The translations under genes were made by a program, and so were the position numbers. A DNA stretch of 64,000 nucleotides from Pezicula radicicola (taxonomy: Eukaryota > Ascomycota > Leotiomycetes > Helotiales > Dermateaceae), in contig PDUO01000080.1 of the NCBI GenBank assembly GCA_003008705.1, positions 73,803-137,802 of the forward strand, written 5' to 3'. Below are positions 10,948 through 22,623 of the stretch, piece after piece. The notes under the pieces are model-generated. The model worked only from the letters and a program-made list of their open reading frames with translations, had not been told where the DNA came from and did not search any database. Numbering within the stretch: the stretch's first letter is position 1; every line of letters starts with the position of its first letter.

Positions 10948-13900
10948 CTAGCGCCGCTGGCCCTTCATCATACTATGGGTTTGTGTATAGACCGTGAAAA
11001 TACTATCATCACCAGGAACGTACTTCTTCACGTTCTTTTCTTCCTCCCCTTCCTCGTCTGATACTAGATTGATAATCTCGTATGTAGACGACTGAACGGG
11101 CTTCCTCCGTCCCTCGGTCACCGTGCGTTTGAGTGGTCGAAACACTGCTCCTGGCGACATTAGTTTGTCCAAGTCTTCCTCAGACTCCTCTTTAAAACCC
11201 TCATGATCTGCGCTAGCATTTGATTCCTCCACAGCTTTATTGTCGTTGACGCCAATATAACGCTGTTTCTTGTAAATGACGACTTCGAGACTCTTTGACG
11301 ATGTGGTTCGATAGGGCAGTTGACTGGAAGAGCATTTTCCCTGTAAGTTTGGTGTTGGACCGTTAGCTTGGCTCTTTGCCTCATCTGAGACTACCCATGC
11401 TTGAGACATCTCGCCTTGCGATGGGAGCGAAAGCTTGAATTTCTTTTGCAGTGATAACAGGGATGTTTCGGCCCCTCTCTTGCTAGAAGACTTCTTAATG
11501 CTGTCCGTTGTACAGCTGCTTCTCGAAGACGGTGCTTGCTCGTCTTGACTAACTGGCATTGACCTTTCGTCTGAAGAATCCGTTGCCCGAGACAATTGAC
11601 GTGGAATGATAACTAGGGGCCACCGAGACCTTGTGTGCTCCGGACCTGTAACAGCTTTTGATGACGATGAACTTGCAGCTGCCAGTAACCCTTCGTCTGG
11701 TGCATTCTTCAGCCAGGCTTCCCTTAGCGATAGGCCTAAGGCAAGAGCGACAGTTCGAGCTACGCTATTCCCTATAATTTTCCACTGCTCAGTGGGAGAT
11801 CCAACAATCACTTCGTGGTCCGGAAAGCTTTGGGCGCGCCGCCCTTCCATGATGGATACATATCGCTGCTGGTTCCAATGGATGCATGTTCCCATCCTCG
11901 CGTCTTCAGCGGAAAGACGGACAACTATAGTGCTTATTAATCTGGACGGATCAACTCGGCCCCAGGCTCGAGACGTAGGCTTAATACTCTCACGCAACAG
12001 CCCATTTTTAGCAGTATGTGGGAACAAAGAGCGCTCCGCATTTGACATAGTTCCTTTGCCATTATTCCAAGCCTTGACAAAATTCATTCCCGCTGGATGT
12101 GTAGGAATACAAGCGATCCGTGCCTGCTCCTTTTCTTTGAGAGGTCTGACGACAGCGTGGTCTGGATGTGGAGTGCAGTACGTTCGACCGTCTCCTATTC
12201 TTGGTAGGTCTGATGTAGCTTGACCGATGGTCACATACTCAAAGGCAGTTGGTACAAACCTGCGGCGTGCAATGCTCTCCCCATTGGACAATAAGCCAAT
12301 GCTGGTCTCCCTAACACTAGGCGGGTGAGAGTGCGACAGGTAAGGATGCTCCAGAGGCTCGTAACCAGGAGCGGCAAAGCAAACAAAAAGTCGACTTCGT
12401 GCTGTCAGTCAAAAACTCGGAGTTAGTTTACTCATTCTTCATATCCTGGGAGTACGTACTCTGAGGACTACCGCAGCTCCAAGCGTCCAAGATAAAAACT
12501 TGGGCTTGATAGCCCATTCCAACAATAGCGCAGAGGAGTTGAGAAAGGACATCTTCGTCTCTACCCCTCCCCTTTTGAGCCATATTCATAACGTTCTCCA
12601 AAATTCCATATTTAGGACGGTAAAAATCCACGAAAGCGGCTACAGAGGCAACTAACGACTGATTCTTCAACGCCTTTTCGCTATTTTTATTGGCATTCAA
12701 CAAGCTAAAGCCCTGGCATGGGGAGCCTGCCGAGATCACGTCAACTTGGCCCGGCATAGCAACAAACATGGAGTTCTTCGGGTTGCCCTTTAGCGCCTGT
12801 GCAAGAAGGTCATCTACAGATCCATAGAAAAGTTTTGTGTTTTTAGGATTCTCGAGATTAGCGTAATATGAATATATGGCGCTCTCTCCAATATCGACGG
12901 CCCATTTATGGTGTACTGCTCCTCCTTCCTCCAGGCCCCTTCCGAAATTTCCCCCGCCGCAATAGAGGTCACTGAAATCAGAAACTCGGAGTTAGTTTAC
13001 TTGTTCTCGATAATATCAGGAGTAACTTAAACATAATTCAGGAACAAGTTACTCAAAACAAGAGAGTTACTCAAAACAAGAGAGTTGCTCAAAACAAGAG
13101 AGTTACTCAAAACAAGAGNNNNNNNNNNNNNNNNNNNNNNNNNNNNNNNNNNNNNNNNNNNNNNNNNNNNNNNNNNNNNNNNNNNNNNNNNNNNNNNNNN
13201 NNNNNNNNNNNNNNNNNNNNNNNNNNNNNNNNNNNNNNNNNNNNNNNNNNNNNNNNNNNNNNNNNNNNNNNNNNNNNNNNNNNNNNNNNNNNNNNNNNNN
13301 NNNNNNNNNNNNNNNNNNNNNNNNNNNNNNNNNNNNNNNNNNNNNNNNNNNNNNNNNNNNNNNNNNNNNNNNNNNNNNNNNNNNNNNNNNNNNNNNNNNN
13401 NNNNNNNNNNNNNNNNNNNNNNNNNNNNNNNNNNNNNNNNNNNNNNNNNNNNNNNNNNNNNNNNNNNNNNNNNNNNNNNNNNNNNNNNNNNNNNNNNNNN
13501 NNNNNNNNNNNNNNNNNNNNNNNNNNNNNNNNNNNNNNNNNNNNNNNNNNNNNNNNNNNNNNNNNNNNNNNNNNNNNNNNNNNNNNNNNNNNNNNNNNNN
13601 NNNNNNNNNNNNNNNNNNNNNNNNNNNNNNNNNNNNNNNNNNNNNNNNNNNNNNNNNNNNNNNNNNNNNNNNNNNNNNNNNNNNNNNNNNNNNNNNNNNN
13701 NNNNNNNNNNNNNNNNNNNNNNNNNNNNNNNNNNNNNNNNNNNNNNNNNNNNNNNNNNNNNNNNNNNNNNNNNNNNNNNNNNNNNNNNNNNNNNNNNNNN
13801 NNNNNNNNNNNNNNNNNNNNNNNNNNNNNNNNNACTCAAAACAAGAGAGTTACTCAAAACAAGAGAGTTACTCAAAACAAGAGAGTTACTCAAGACAAGA

Positions 13901-16371
13901 GGGAGTAATAGAACCGAAAGGGGCAAATTTGCTCCGAGGAATTGGGTACGTACAGTCCATGGAGGAGGTTATGGGCTGCTCGCGCGGTTGGGTCAAATCC
14001 CTGGGCAAAACCGGAAGGGGCATCTATCGGTATGAGTCTTTGAACGCCATTCTCTTCATTAAGACTTGTGCTGATATAAAAGGCATTTCCGGTTCCATCT
14101 CGGCAATAAGGTGCTGGTATTGCCCCAGATCGGACTTCTGCCTCACTGTAAAACCTGATTAAGCAATGGTGCTCAATAGCGCTTAGAGGGCCCTTGTCTA
14201 TTTTATTAGTATAGACAAGTTCGTTTAGCGCGCCTTGGCCATCAATTTCTATTCTTCGCAGAAGTCTTCGCAACCGGACAAACCTTTTGGGACCATCCTG
14301 GACGTAGTCGACAACTTCATATGGTTCTACCGCATGTTCCGAGATCCGTCGGACCTTCGTTGATTTGACAAGAACAGTAGAGCCTGTCGGATACTTGTCG
14401 ATTTGCTGGATAGAAGTTTCCTCTTTTCTTCGCAGATGCTCACACTTCTTATGAGTATCTTTGAGCGTAACAAATCTTTTCCCGTCAAGATACGTTTGTC
14501 GAATGAACAGGTTAGAGCCCGAATTCGATTCTGCAGGAGACCCATGCCATGCAACGTTTACAATATCAATGACTCGCTCCTCCTTTTCCCTCTGGCTGTT
14601 GCAGGTGCAGTGGTCGGACAAGAACAGTTCGTTCGGGAAAGGGTACTTCATCTTCGCGCATGTTGTATCATATGACTTGTACAGCCAAATACCATCGAAG
14701 GAACGTTCGCCATTGCTTTCCTTGTGTATCCCTTGTACTAAGAGATACCAACAATTTTCCGCTGCTTTCCATTGGCTCGCTTCGTCTTTCCAGACAGAGC
14801 CATACCCATCTACCACTACACTAAGAATATTGCCAACCTTCACAGACCTGATCATCTGTTGACGAGCAAGTGATTGTTCTGAGCATTGCGTTATGGGCAC
14901 CGATATGTTGTCGATAGGTACTTTGTCGGTCGTTAAATGGAGAGCTGCCCCTTGTGAAGCACGCCGAGTTTCCGCTTCCGTCACAGGAGCTAGTGATTTT
15001 AAAAGTTTGCCAAACTTCAAATGACTAAAACAATCATAGATATATGGTGTAACCACCGTCTTCTGTTCATGTACCTCATGCTTTTTAATCGCAGTTTTGT
15101 CCATCACCTCACTCCATATACAATGGGACTGCAGTTCATCATCCACGCCGAGTGCTTCCTTGTTAAGAAAACGGATGTTTTGACTTATTGCGCGCCGAAA
15201 GTCGTGGCTTTGGTGCTTCTGGTACCACTCTTGAAATCGTGAATCTCGCTGGTGTTTCTTTAAAAGCCAGAGAGAAAAGTCAGTACGGAAATCGTGGATC
15301 GAGACCGACTGTCCTTCCAATAGAGCGCTCTGGCAATAATCAACAAAATGCTTTGCCAAATTAGCCAACCAAGTAAACCCCTCATAAAAACGTGTATATT
15401 CCGGGGAAGGGTTCTTGAGACGGTAATATATGTCTTGGTTCTCATTATACTCCGATTGAATCCAGACGTCTGATCCCACCTCCACATGGGCCTCGCCATA
15501 ATTCCCAATAGAGCAAACCTGGAACGGAACGCCTTGCACATAGCGCCTCAGTCCTCCAGTGCTAAGTATTCCGTCGAAAAGAAAATACGAGTTACCGTGC
15601 CCGCTTGCAAGTTGGTCGAGTGGTCGCATCTCGAACGCATGATGGGCGCTTGTGCCTGGAAGGTAAACAGAAAAGTCAGAGAGTTCAAATTCCGTAAATG
15701 CATAGTCGTCAAATATGGCATTAACTCTCGAGGCTTTCTCTAGATCTACAGCATTTTGTCGGTCAAGCTCATCTAGCAATTCTCTTACTGCTGTACGTTC
15801 TTTGCAAACAGGTAGGGGAGGGACAACTTCCTCAAATGACTGGGTCGATTCTGCGAATATCAGGGGATATTGAGACCTCGGGAAGATTAACTCTGCTGGC
15901 TGTAAAGAGCAGGGAACATTGAGTGGTTGTCGTTGTGCAGAGCCCCCCGTGTCCTTGCCATCTTCAAAACGACCACCAGGACCTTTGTTGGTACTATCCT
16001 TACTATCCGCATCGATTTCCAAAGATGAAGCCTCACTCCCTGGGCTCAAACTGACCTGTGAAGACTTCCTAGAGAAAGATTCGGACATATCAGAATCCTT
16101 GTGGTCTACCTGGGAAGGCTCTCCCACTTCACGCGAGACATTTCGTGGGAACTTGAAGGTGCCAAAATCGTCAAAGTCGCCATCTTCCGTGTTCGCAATC
16201 GAGATATTCGTGACAGCGTCGTAGAACTCGTCGTGCACGTCCGAGGCAACGGAGCAAGAGAGGTCATGAGGGCCCTCACCTATGTGTCATTAGTCTAACT
16301 GCCCAGTAGAATTGCATTGTGAACGAGATGCGCCAAGGTAGCTCACCAGGCAAATATACTGGCGGAGGCAT
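10948..16371 (-). CDS. dim-2: DNA (cytosine-5) methyltransferase, DIM-2 type
   Basis: Maintenance/de novo cytosine-5 DNA methyltransferase acting in the nucleus; in Neurospora DIM-2 carries out all known cytosine methylation, recruited by HP1. Four exons are modelled: 16371-16347, 16279-13954, 12971-12460 and 12401-10948, totalling 1438 aa in one frame. The start comes from a 25-nt first exon (MPPPVYLPG) because the long second exon has no in-frame ATG at its 5' end. Visible motifs: I, LDLYCGGGNFGRGLEEGG (about 784); IV, AGSPCQGFSLL with the catalytic Cys at about 869; VI, ILENV (Glu about 909); VIII-like, CGSPQTRSRLF; and IX/X, EGRRAQSFPDHE with WKIIGNSVAR. Upstream lies the BAH-like region with CTCNSQREKEER. 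The C-terminal tail (about residue 1180 on) is low-complexity. Intron 2 (12972-13953) contains the assembly gap and minisatellite; the exon junction there is clean (HGL-DLYCGGG). All catalytic residues are present. Confidence 0.95.
12402..12459 (-). other. DIM-2 intron 3, similar to the end of intron 2
   Basis: A 58-nt GT-AG intron (gtacgtac...gacag). Its second half (AGTAAACTAACTCCGAGTTT, coding strand) is identical over 20 nt to the 3' end of intron 2 of the same gene, including the CTAAC branch-point-like site. Both introns also begin GTACGTAC. Confidence 0.85.
13046..13900. repeat. 18-bp minisatellite array interrupted by the assembly gap
   Basis: The unit is GAGTTACTCAAAACAAGA (plus strand). 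Four units are readable left of the gap (13046-13117, one with GTTGCTC) and about four to the right (ending 13900, the last with CAAGACAAGA). If the gap is all repeat, the array would hold roughly 47 copies. The left and right phases differ by half a unit, so the 715-N gap length is an estimate or indels are present. Confidence 0.95.
13119..13833. other. Assembly gap (715 N)
   Basis: A run of N flanked on both sides by the same 18-bp repeat, so the gap almost certainly reflects collapse of the minisatellite. Confidence 1.
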
Positions 16372-17242
16372 TTCACTTCCTTATGGATGGACCTCCCGTA
16401 GCTAACCAGCAAAGGAGTCTCGAAGTCTAAGACATTACTCCGTAGAGCTGATAACGTTGATAAGTGAAGCTCTGTCTGAAGTGGTGGGGGCGCATGCGCA
16501 GGCGCAATTGCTGGATTGCAAAAATATCGGATGGCTGGGGAATGCTGAAAATGAGGACGTTTGAAGCAATTGTCAAACGATGACGCCCAGATTGAAGGCC
16601 ATCTCAAATAGCCCCAGAGCTCACTTACAAAATAATAGATGACCAACATATTCAGGAGGCCTACGACGGCTACGGCTACGTTCATCGCATCGTTTGCTTG
16701 GGCTTTCCATTTTCCAACGGCAGAAGTCGTTCTCCACCAAATTAAGCGTTCAATCCAGGACCGTGAGACCCCTGCGGGACGGAGAGTACCTGGCGCTAGA
16801 GACCGCGTCTGGATCACCGCCTTTCACTGCCTGCATACTTCGTACTCCGTAGACTGGTTGCCAACAGACTTTCTTCCAAGAATACATCAGCTGAAATACA
16901 TTTATTTAGGTCCAATAGCAAGTTGTGATTTGTATGGAAGGATTGAAATTTCCAAGAGTACCAAAGGCCCCCCCACAACTGTCCCAGCTGAAAAAGGATT
17001 TGTTCAACCCAATTCGTCTCTGAGATACATTATTATTTCCTTAGCAGGTACTTACGAAGTACTGTACTTCTCAGAGCCCTCGCTTATCGCTTAACAGTTA
17101 CCATATCTTACCTCACCTAACCTAACTCTTAGGTTCCTAAGGGACATATATGCACAATTTTAAGCGGCCAAGGAGAAACAATTGTTCTAGTAGTCACTTG
17201 TGCTCAGTCTGGTAAGGATAAATTGAGACACCCAGGTTATGT
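16372..17242. other. Upstream region of DIM-2
   Basis: No supported gene. Several small frames overlap on both strands but none shows a domain or good splice sites. The sequence CACCTAACCTAAC near 17115 is telomere-like but is a single short stretch. Confidence 0.5.
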
Positions 17243-17295
17243 GAGTTATTCAAACAAGTGAGTTACCCAAGTCAAGTAAGTTACTATCCCTCAGG
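17243..17295. repeat. Dispersed 18-bp repeat block, three units
   Basis: Units at 17243-17259 (17 nt), 17260-17277 (GAGTTACCCAAGTCAAGT) and 17278-17295 (degenerate, AAGTTACTATCCCTCAGG). Same orientation and three-unit layout as the blocks at 5547 and 47354. It sits about 870 bp upstream of the DIM-2 start. Confidence 0.8.
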
Positions 17296-19026
17296 ATGGT
17301 CCGAGGCATGACCATCTATTTGTATTACCCTCGCGTGAAAGCAAGGCTGTGTCTATCAAAGCCCCCACGGGCGTAGAGAAGGCAAATGTCAAGTCAAAAG
17401 GTCCCGTTAGAGAGAGCCAGCAACAAGATTACAAGGAGGAAGTTCACGCAAAAGCACTGTAAATAGCGCCATCTGCAGGCAATGTACACGCAGTGCAAAA
17501 TGTTGAGAAGACAATGCAGTCTCTAAGACAAGTAAATGCATGTTCAAAACAAGTATCAGTGGAACAGACACTAGCCAAACACAATGTATTGAGAGCCGCG
17601 TTTCATGCAGAGGAATCAAAGGCAAGTTTTTCATTCTGTATTCCCGTTACCATGTCAGAAGGCTGTCATTTTTGTCTTATTACTGACATGAACCCATAGG
17701 AATTTCAAGCTCACCCTGTAGTTAAAGAAGAAAACAACGCCAGGACTAGACGACCAACAGAGCTGAGAAGGAGCGCAATAATGCTTAACAGGGCCGATGA
17801 AGTAAGAATTTACATGAACTCCTGAAATACAGCTTTCTAGACACGTGTGCTAATGTTGAGGTGCACAGGGCGGTCAAATTGCCATAAAGGAGGGAACGAA
17901 GCACATACACCAACTACTCATAGAAGAAAAGAAACAGCAGATGGTGGAAAGATAGCTATGGAGGCAGCTTTGACTTCTGAGGGAAGTATGCCCTTTGTTA
18001 ATCAATCTATGTTATTGATGGATGAATTCGAATCCAAAGCATCGCAACACGGCGCTGAGGCACCTTGTATGGCATATCTTCCACAACATACTAGCTTCAA
18101 CAGAGATCCGAGGGGCAAAATGCTTCCGCAGATGGTCAATATGGTACCTCAGTCATCTGTTGATTTTCGTCCTCCTTTGCAATCTTCCAGCTCGATCGGA
18201 GACAGATCCTACCCCGGCGATATTGATGCATTATATTCTAAGGAATATCAGCAATGGGATAAGCCGCTACAGCCGGCACTGCTATTAAAGTCCAAGAAGA
18301 TAAATCAGAAGTATAGCTACTCTGAGGGAATTAATGGGAATATTCAAGCCTATACTTCGCCAAGTCAACCATATATATCTCTTAAACAAACATTCCGACC
18401 AACCTCTGTTGCCACAAGTAGACCTCAACAGAAACAGCCACCGTGTATTCTACCAACAAACTTCGAGGATGTAAATCGGACAGACGGTCACCCTTTGGAT
18501 AGGAATGATAGACTACAGCCAGGTCCTTCATGCCAACTACCATCAGGGTATAATTTAATGGACGGATATACGAACCTTTACAGTCTGGGAACCACTCTCC
18601 CCTTTGTGGATAATTTTAGCACTTTCAAGATCATCAAGCCTTCTCAGGGAGGCTGCAACGCGAACCTCCGCGTTCTCGGAGAGCAAAACACATCACACAA
18701 TGAGTCTTCGTTCTCTGGTGAAGCGACTGGCATTATGGCAAAAGATCCTTCACAACATCCACACACCACAGAACGATGATTGCTCATATATCTACTCGAC
18801 GGAAACGAACCACGAATATCAACAAGCTTCTAACCATTTATCAGTTGATGGAACCACTAGACTTGAGAATACACAGGCAGGGAACAAAAACTCTCTCTAT
18901 TTGGGAAGTAGGTGTGAGACTGATCGCCTGTCTTTTGGGAGACTCGAGGCAGAGCTTCTTAAAATGGTTAGTTCTGATGAGGAGGATGGTGACGAGAGTA
19001 AAGAAAGTGGGGCCGCTCTCTACTAG
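17280..19026 (+). pseudogene. Orphan coding-like locus, probably degenerate
   Basis: I do not recognise this protein. One frame is open from about 17280 to the codon before TAA at 17458-17460. It continues in the same frame (IAPSAGNVHAVQNVEKTMQ) to a GC-type donor after EESK (about 17621) and an acceptor before EFQAHPV (17700). It can then be joined, after RADE (17799), to the open frame ending at 18779 by a 39-nt intron with a TTCTAG acceptor. The 18779-ending frame is 310 aa long, Gln/Ser/Pro-rich and without a visible domain. A further coding-like segment with an acidic end (SSDEEDGDESKES) runs to 19026 in another frame. The in-frame TAA, the very short intron and the frame change argue for a decaying gene, but a fast-evolving gene with unseen introns is possible. 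Confidence 0.35.
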
Positions 19027-20090
19027 TAGTTCATCTGCTTTCCATACGTCTATATCCGCAACAATCACTCTACTTACAACTACCCTTTATTCTGAGAGGT
19101 AATGTCACTCCGACGTTGTTTATAGACTATCATGATGTAAGCGAGTATTATTGTGTCTGATCCAGGACTATATTTTTGCAGCAGAACTAATAGATAATAA
19201 TAAAGTAATAACGCAAGTATATTAGGCTCTTGTGAATTGGTGATGTCCATGAATGAAGCCATAACTCGTCGCAAACTTAATTTTAAGTTCTTCAATCCAA
19301 CTTGATAATATGAGACGCAGAGTCGAGGACACCCAATGTATATCAAAAGTGAATTGATTAACATGTAGTGCCAACAGAAAAACAGTTGTATTTTGTATCT
19401 AAATGGAGACTAGAGCCACCTACTTGCACAAGTGAGGAGCTCTTTGCCGATGATTTCATGATTCACTTAAACTTATGAACTCCTTGCTGGACACTGCTGA
19501 ATTGGTCAACCTAAATGAAAGTCAAGTGAGCTACTTTGGCTATATTTATGAATTCCGGAATAGTTGGATGAATTATGTAAGCGATTTAGTAATTCGTTGG
19601 TACAACTCATCGGATGAGGGCCTTCAGCCCACCTCCTCCGAATTGACCTAAACCAAGCTAGAAAGTGAAAGACCTGCCAAACCTCCTTCCAAGCTCCTAA
19701 AGGTACCAAAACAGTGTTCGGGCCATACTACTAGAAAGTGTAAAGCTAAATAAGATAGAATCTAGTTCTGAGTGTCATAAATAAGCTTGTATTGAACATT
19801 GGTAGTAGTCCTGCCCATTGATAATCGCGTACAACCAGTGGCAAACGATAAACTCAGCAATAACAACTTGGTCTAATTATGCCTCTGTATCTGAAGACTT
19901 GATTCCTTTTGCAACAACACCGTGCTATATACAATGAGAGTAAAAGTGTCCTTACATCACTCATCCATCCCTAAACACCTTCCCAATGCAGAATTTTGCT
20001 CTCGCGACTATCTTTGCGCGACGTGTTAGAACATTCAAGAACCACGGACAATGCCTGGCCATGTTGTAAGATAGTAGCAGCAGGTAGCCT
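19027..20090. other. Gene-free AT-rich stretch
   Basis: About 1 kb of AT-rich sequence between the orphan locus and the 3' end of the nucleoporin gene. I see no open frame with features, RNA gene or clear repeat. Confidence 0.5.
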
Positions 20091-22124
20091 TCAAAAATCC
20101 CACAAACACCACTCTCTCTTCGGCGGCACCAATGGCATTACACCGTTAAGAAAAGAGCCAGTCTCCCGTGCATGCATATACGACTTCTTTGTAGCATCAT
20201 CATATGCTGAATCCTCCATCTCTGTATCTTTTTTGAACGCTGGTGGTCCTTCTGGAAACCATATCTTCGACCAGCTGCCATCTGGCTCTATGGTACCTGC
20301 CTCGCCATTTCTATAGGCTACCCGTTTTCCTTTGAACATTGTAAGCTTCCCAGAGCCATCCTTGGAGCTGTAACTTTCAAGAGGTGGATGCGCATACGTT
20401 GCATTTGGATTATATGGCTTTGCTGATATAGTTCCATTCGTTGATGATTGTGAAAGTGGATTTTGAGATGCACCTCCGAAAGAATTTGAGGTCGGGCCAT
20501 TTGACGAAGAACTTGGATTTGAAGTTGGTTTGCCAAAAGGGTTTGGGGTTACAGCTGGTATGGATGGTTGCCCAAAAATGCCTATTGTTGATGGGGCTCC
20601 AAATATAGAACCTGTCTGTTGACTTGGTGCACCGAAAGGGTTTGTAGAAACTGGTTGTGAGACGGCCCCGGACGCCAAAGAGCCGGCGGCGCCAAATGAA
20701 TTTGTCTGGGCTTGCACAGGTGCTGAAAAAGGGTTGGCTGCTGGCCCTGCAGGCTGCCCAAAAGGATTCGGCTGCGCTGCTGCTGATGGCTGGCCAAATA
20801 GAGGACCTTGAGGAGGTTGAGAGGGTTGACCAAAAACACTTCCAGATGGTTGTGAAGGCGCACCAAATGGATTTGAATTTGGTGATGGTTGCCCAAATGC
20901 AGTGGCCGTACCAGCAAACGAGGAGAAAGGAGCGGTTGTAGCTGCGGCCGGGCCGCTTGGGGCTCCAAAGGGATTTGGCTTTGACTCCAATGCTGTCGGC
21001 TGGCCGAATGCTCCCACTGAAGGGGTACTTTGGGCTCCAAATGCGTTGGATTTCTGGCCTAAACTTGAAGGTTGTCCAAATCCGCCAGAGCCACTTGGTG
21101 CTCCAAAGGGGTTTGCGGCTTGGCCTAGTGCTGAAGGCTGCCCAAAGGTTCCAGACGTACCAAGTTGTGAGGGTGCCCCGAAGGCTGACCGAGAAGGTGC
21201 TCCGAAGGGATTTGGCTTCTGCCCTATGGCTGACGGTTGACCAAAGGTTCCGGCTGTAGCTGTCGAAGACGGTACCCCAAATGTGGATGTTGAGGGCTGG
21301 CTTGGGGCACCAAAAACATTGCTGGAAGGCGGTTGTGACGGTGCTCCGAAAGAATTACTGGTTTGAATGCTAGGCTGACCGAAGAGTGAGGGTGTCGGAG
21401 GTGCTGCTGGAGTTGTAGCTTGACTATCCCTTACAATGTCTATCCTATTTGGATGTTCATTTTCAGCATTCATGATGAACTTTATCGCACCATCCACATC
21501 GTCCAGTGCAGACTTTATCTGCTGCTCTGAAGCTTGCACCAGAGCCTCTGCCTCCTGAACCTGCAAATCGTTTAGTACCGGAAAGATATAGAGCGACGAT
21601 TACATACTGCCTGTTGTGGGTTACCTGACGCTAATCCCATATAATGCAAGAGCCTCATCTCCTCAAAGCTCTGCTCTCGGAATGGTCCTCCAAAGAGCTG
21701 GCCTGGGGCCTGCCGCCCTGGACCGTACGCAGAAAGAATCCATTGTGGCCGCTCTACTGTGAGATCTGATATTATCTGCTTTTTGTCCAGGTTGTATGGC
21801 TGAGTAGCGGTTGTTGAGGCTGCGGGGAATCATCGTCAGCTGGCTTTTCATACACGTTCTGCGGAGGACCATTATTACCTCCTCCATACGATGAGCTCTG
21901 ATTGTAGCTGCCCCCTCCACTTTGATATCCACCATTCCGATCATTGGGACTGTAGTGGTCAAGGGCGGCGAATCGATTGTTGTTTTGTTGTGCATTTCGA
22001 CCTGAGGGATGTTCGAATTTGCAGCGGTCTGTTGCCCTTATCAGTTCATCTGCACAGGCGCAGATCAGAAATGGAGCTTACCACCGTATTTGCAATTTGG
22101 CCAGAACCTGCAGACTGGGGCCAT
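20091..22124 (-). CDS. CCCH zinc-finger FG nucleoporin, Nup42/NLP1 type
   Basis: Cytoplasmic-side FG nucleoporin that in yeast (Nup42/Rip1) supports mRNA export with Gle1 and Dbp5. Four exons, 22124-22082, 22028-21856, 21799-21608 and 21560-20091, give 625 aa in one frame. The N-terminus MAPVCRFWPNCKYGDRCKFEHP is a C-x5-C-x5-C-x3-H finger formed only after splicing of the 53-nt first intron. A conserved block (NLDKKQIISDLTVERPQWIL, YGPGRQAPGQLFGGPFREQS) follows at about residues 73-115, then a helical segment (EAEALVQASEQQIKSALDDVD). Next comes a long repeat region with about two dozen FGxPS/NPFG repeats. The C-terminus (SWSKIWFPEGPPAF, PPKREWCLWDF) is typical of the fungal family. Reading frames on the opposite strand through the repeats are artefacts of its low complexity. 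Confidence 0.9.
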
Positions 22125-22623
22125 TGTATGCCCGTGGGTGTACTGTTATTTCACCAAGGCGGAAGCGGCGCATCGCTGGATGTCATGGCAAATGGCTGTC
22201 CTAATTCAGCAGTATGTGAAAATCTAATTTCCAGGAGAACTGTGTTAATAGCAATGTGTGCAGAAAAATAATATCTGTTTGTGAATGCGCAGTACTAGGT
22301 TTGTTGATCTCTTGAGTTCGCAGATGAGCTTCTCACTGGCATGGACGACGCGATCTTCGAAGATGAAGTCAGGCGCGTTTTTCGGGAGTTGAGTATTGAG
22401 CAAACAAACCACCCCACCATCCACCATCCACAATCCACAGTGGTGATTTATTAGGAGTCAATCAAGTTGAATTTGGGTCTTGCTAAATTGGAGGCACATA
22501 AACCTTGCTCTTAATTGTGAATGATCGATTTCATATTTCCTTCCCCAGAAGTTGGTATTCCCAGACCCGAACTCCTCTCGCTATGCTTCTATATCTCTTA
22601 CAAAATTTCCATGAGCAACTCGT
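22125..22623. other. Intergenic: promoter of the nucleoporin gene, 3' side of the ELYS-like gene
   Basis: About 500 bp without a supported gene. A CCACC/CATCCA-rich run near 22408-22440 is the only visible compositional feature. Confidence 0.5.

Larger units (their letters stand above)
12972..13953 (-). other. DIM-2 intron 2, expanded by a minisatellite and containing the gap
   Basis: The intron runs from a GTACGT donor (13953) to a TTTCAG acceptor (12972), about 982 nt including 715 N. Neighbouring introns are 46-160 nt. The joined exons give HGL-DLYCGGG in frame, so the insert is intronic and does not break the enzyme. The body is an array of 18-bp units; the 3' 60 nt resemble intron 3. 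Confidence 0.85.

Noticed and set aside
13027..13926. Long frames on both strands across the assembly gap
   Set aside because: They consist of N and of the translated 18-bp repeat inside a dim-2 intron.
16118..16238. Non-ATG (GTG) start of dim-2 at 16238
   Set aside because: A 25-nt upstream exon with an ATG at 16371 joins in frame through good splice sites and extends the conserved N-terminal sequence.
16639..17094. 151-residue plus-strand frame upstream of dim-2
   Set aside because: No domain, no homology recognised, no splice partner, and overlapping frames on the other strand are equally long.
17110..17130. Telomere-like CCTAAC sequence
   Set aside because: Only two or three imperfect units, within ordinary intergenic sequence.
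20902..21259. Plus-strand frames opposite the nucleoporin repeats
   Set aside because: They mirror the FG-repeat codons of the minus-strand gene and have no independent features.
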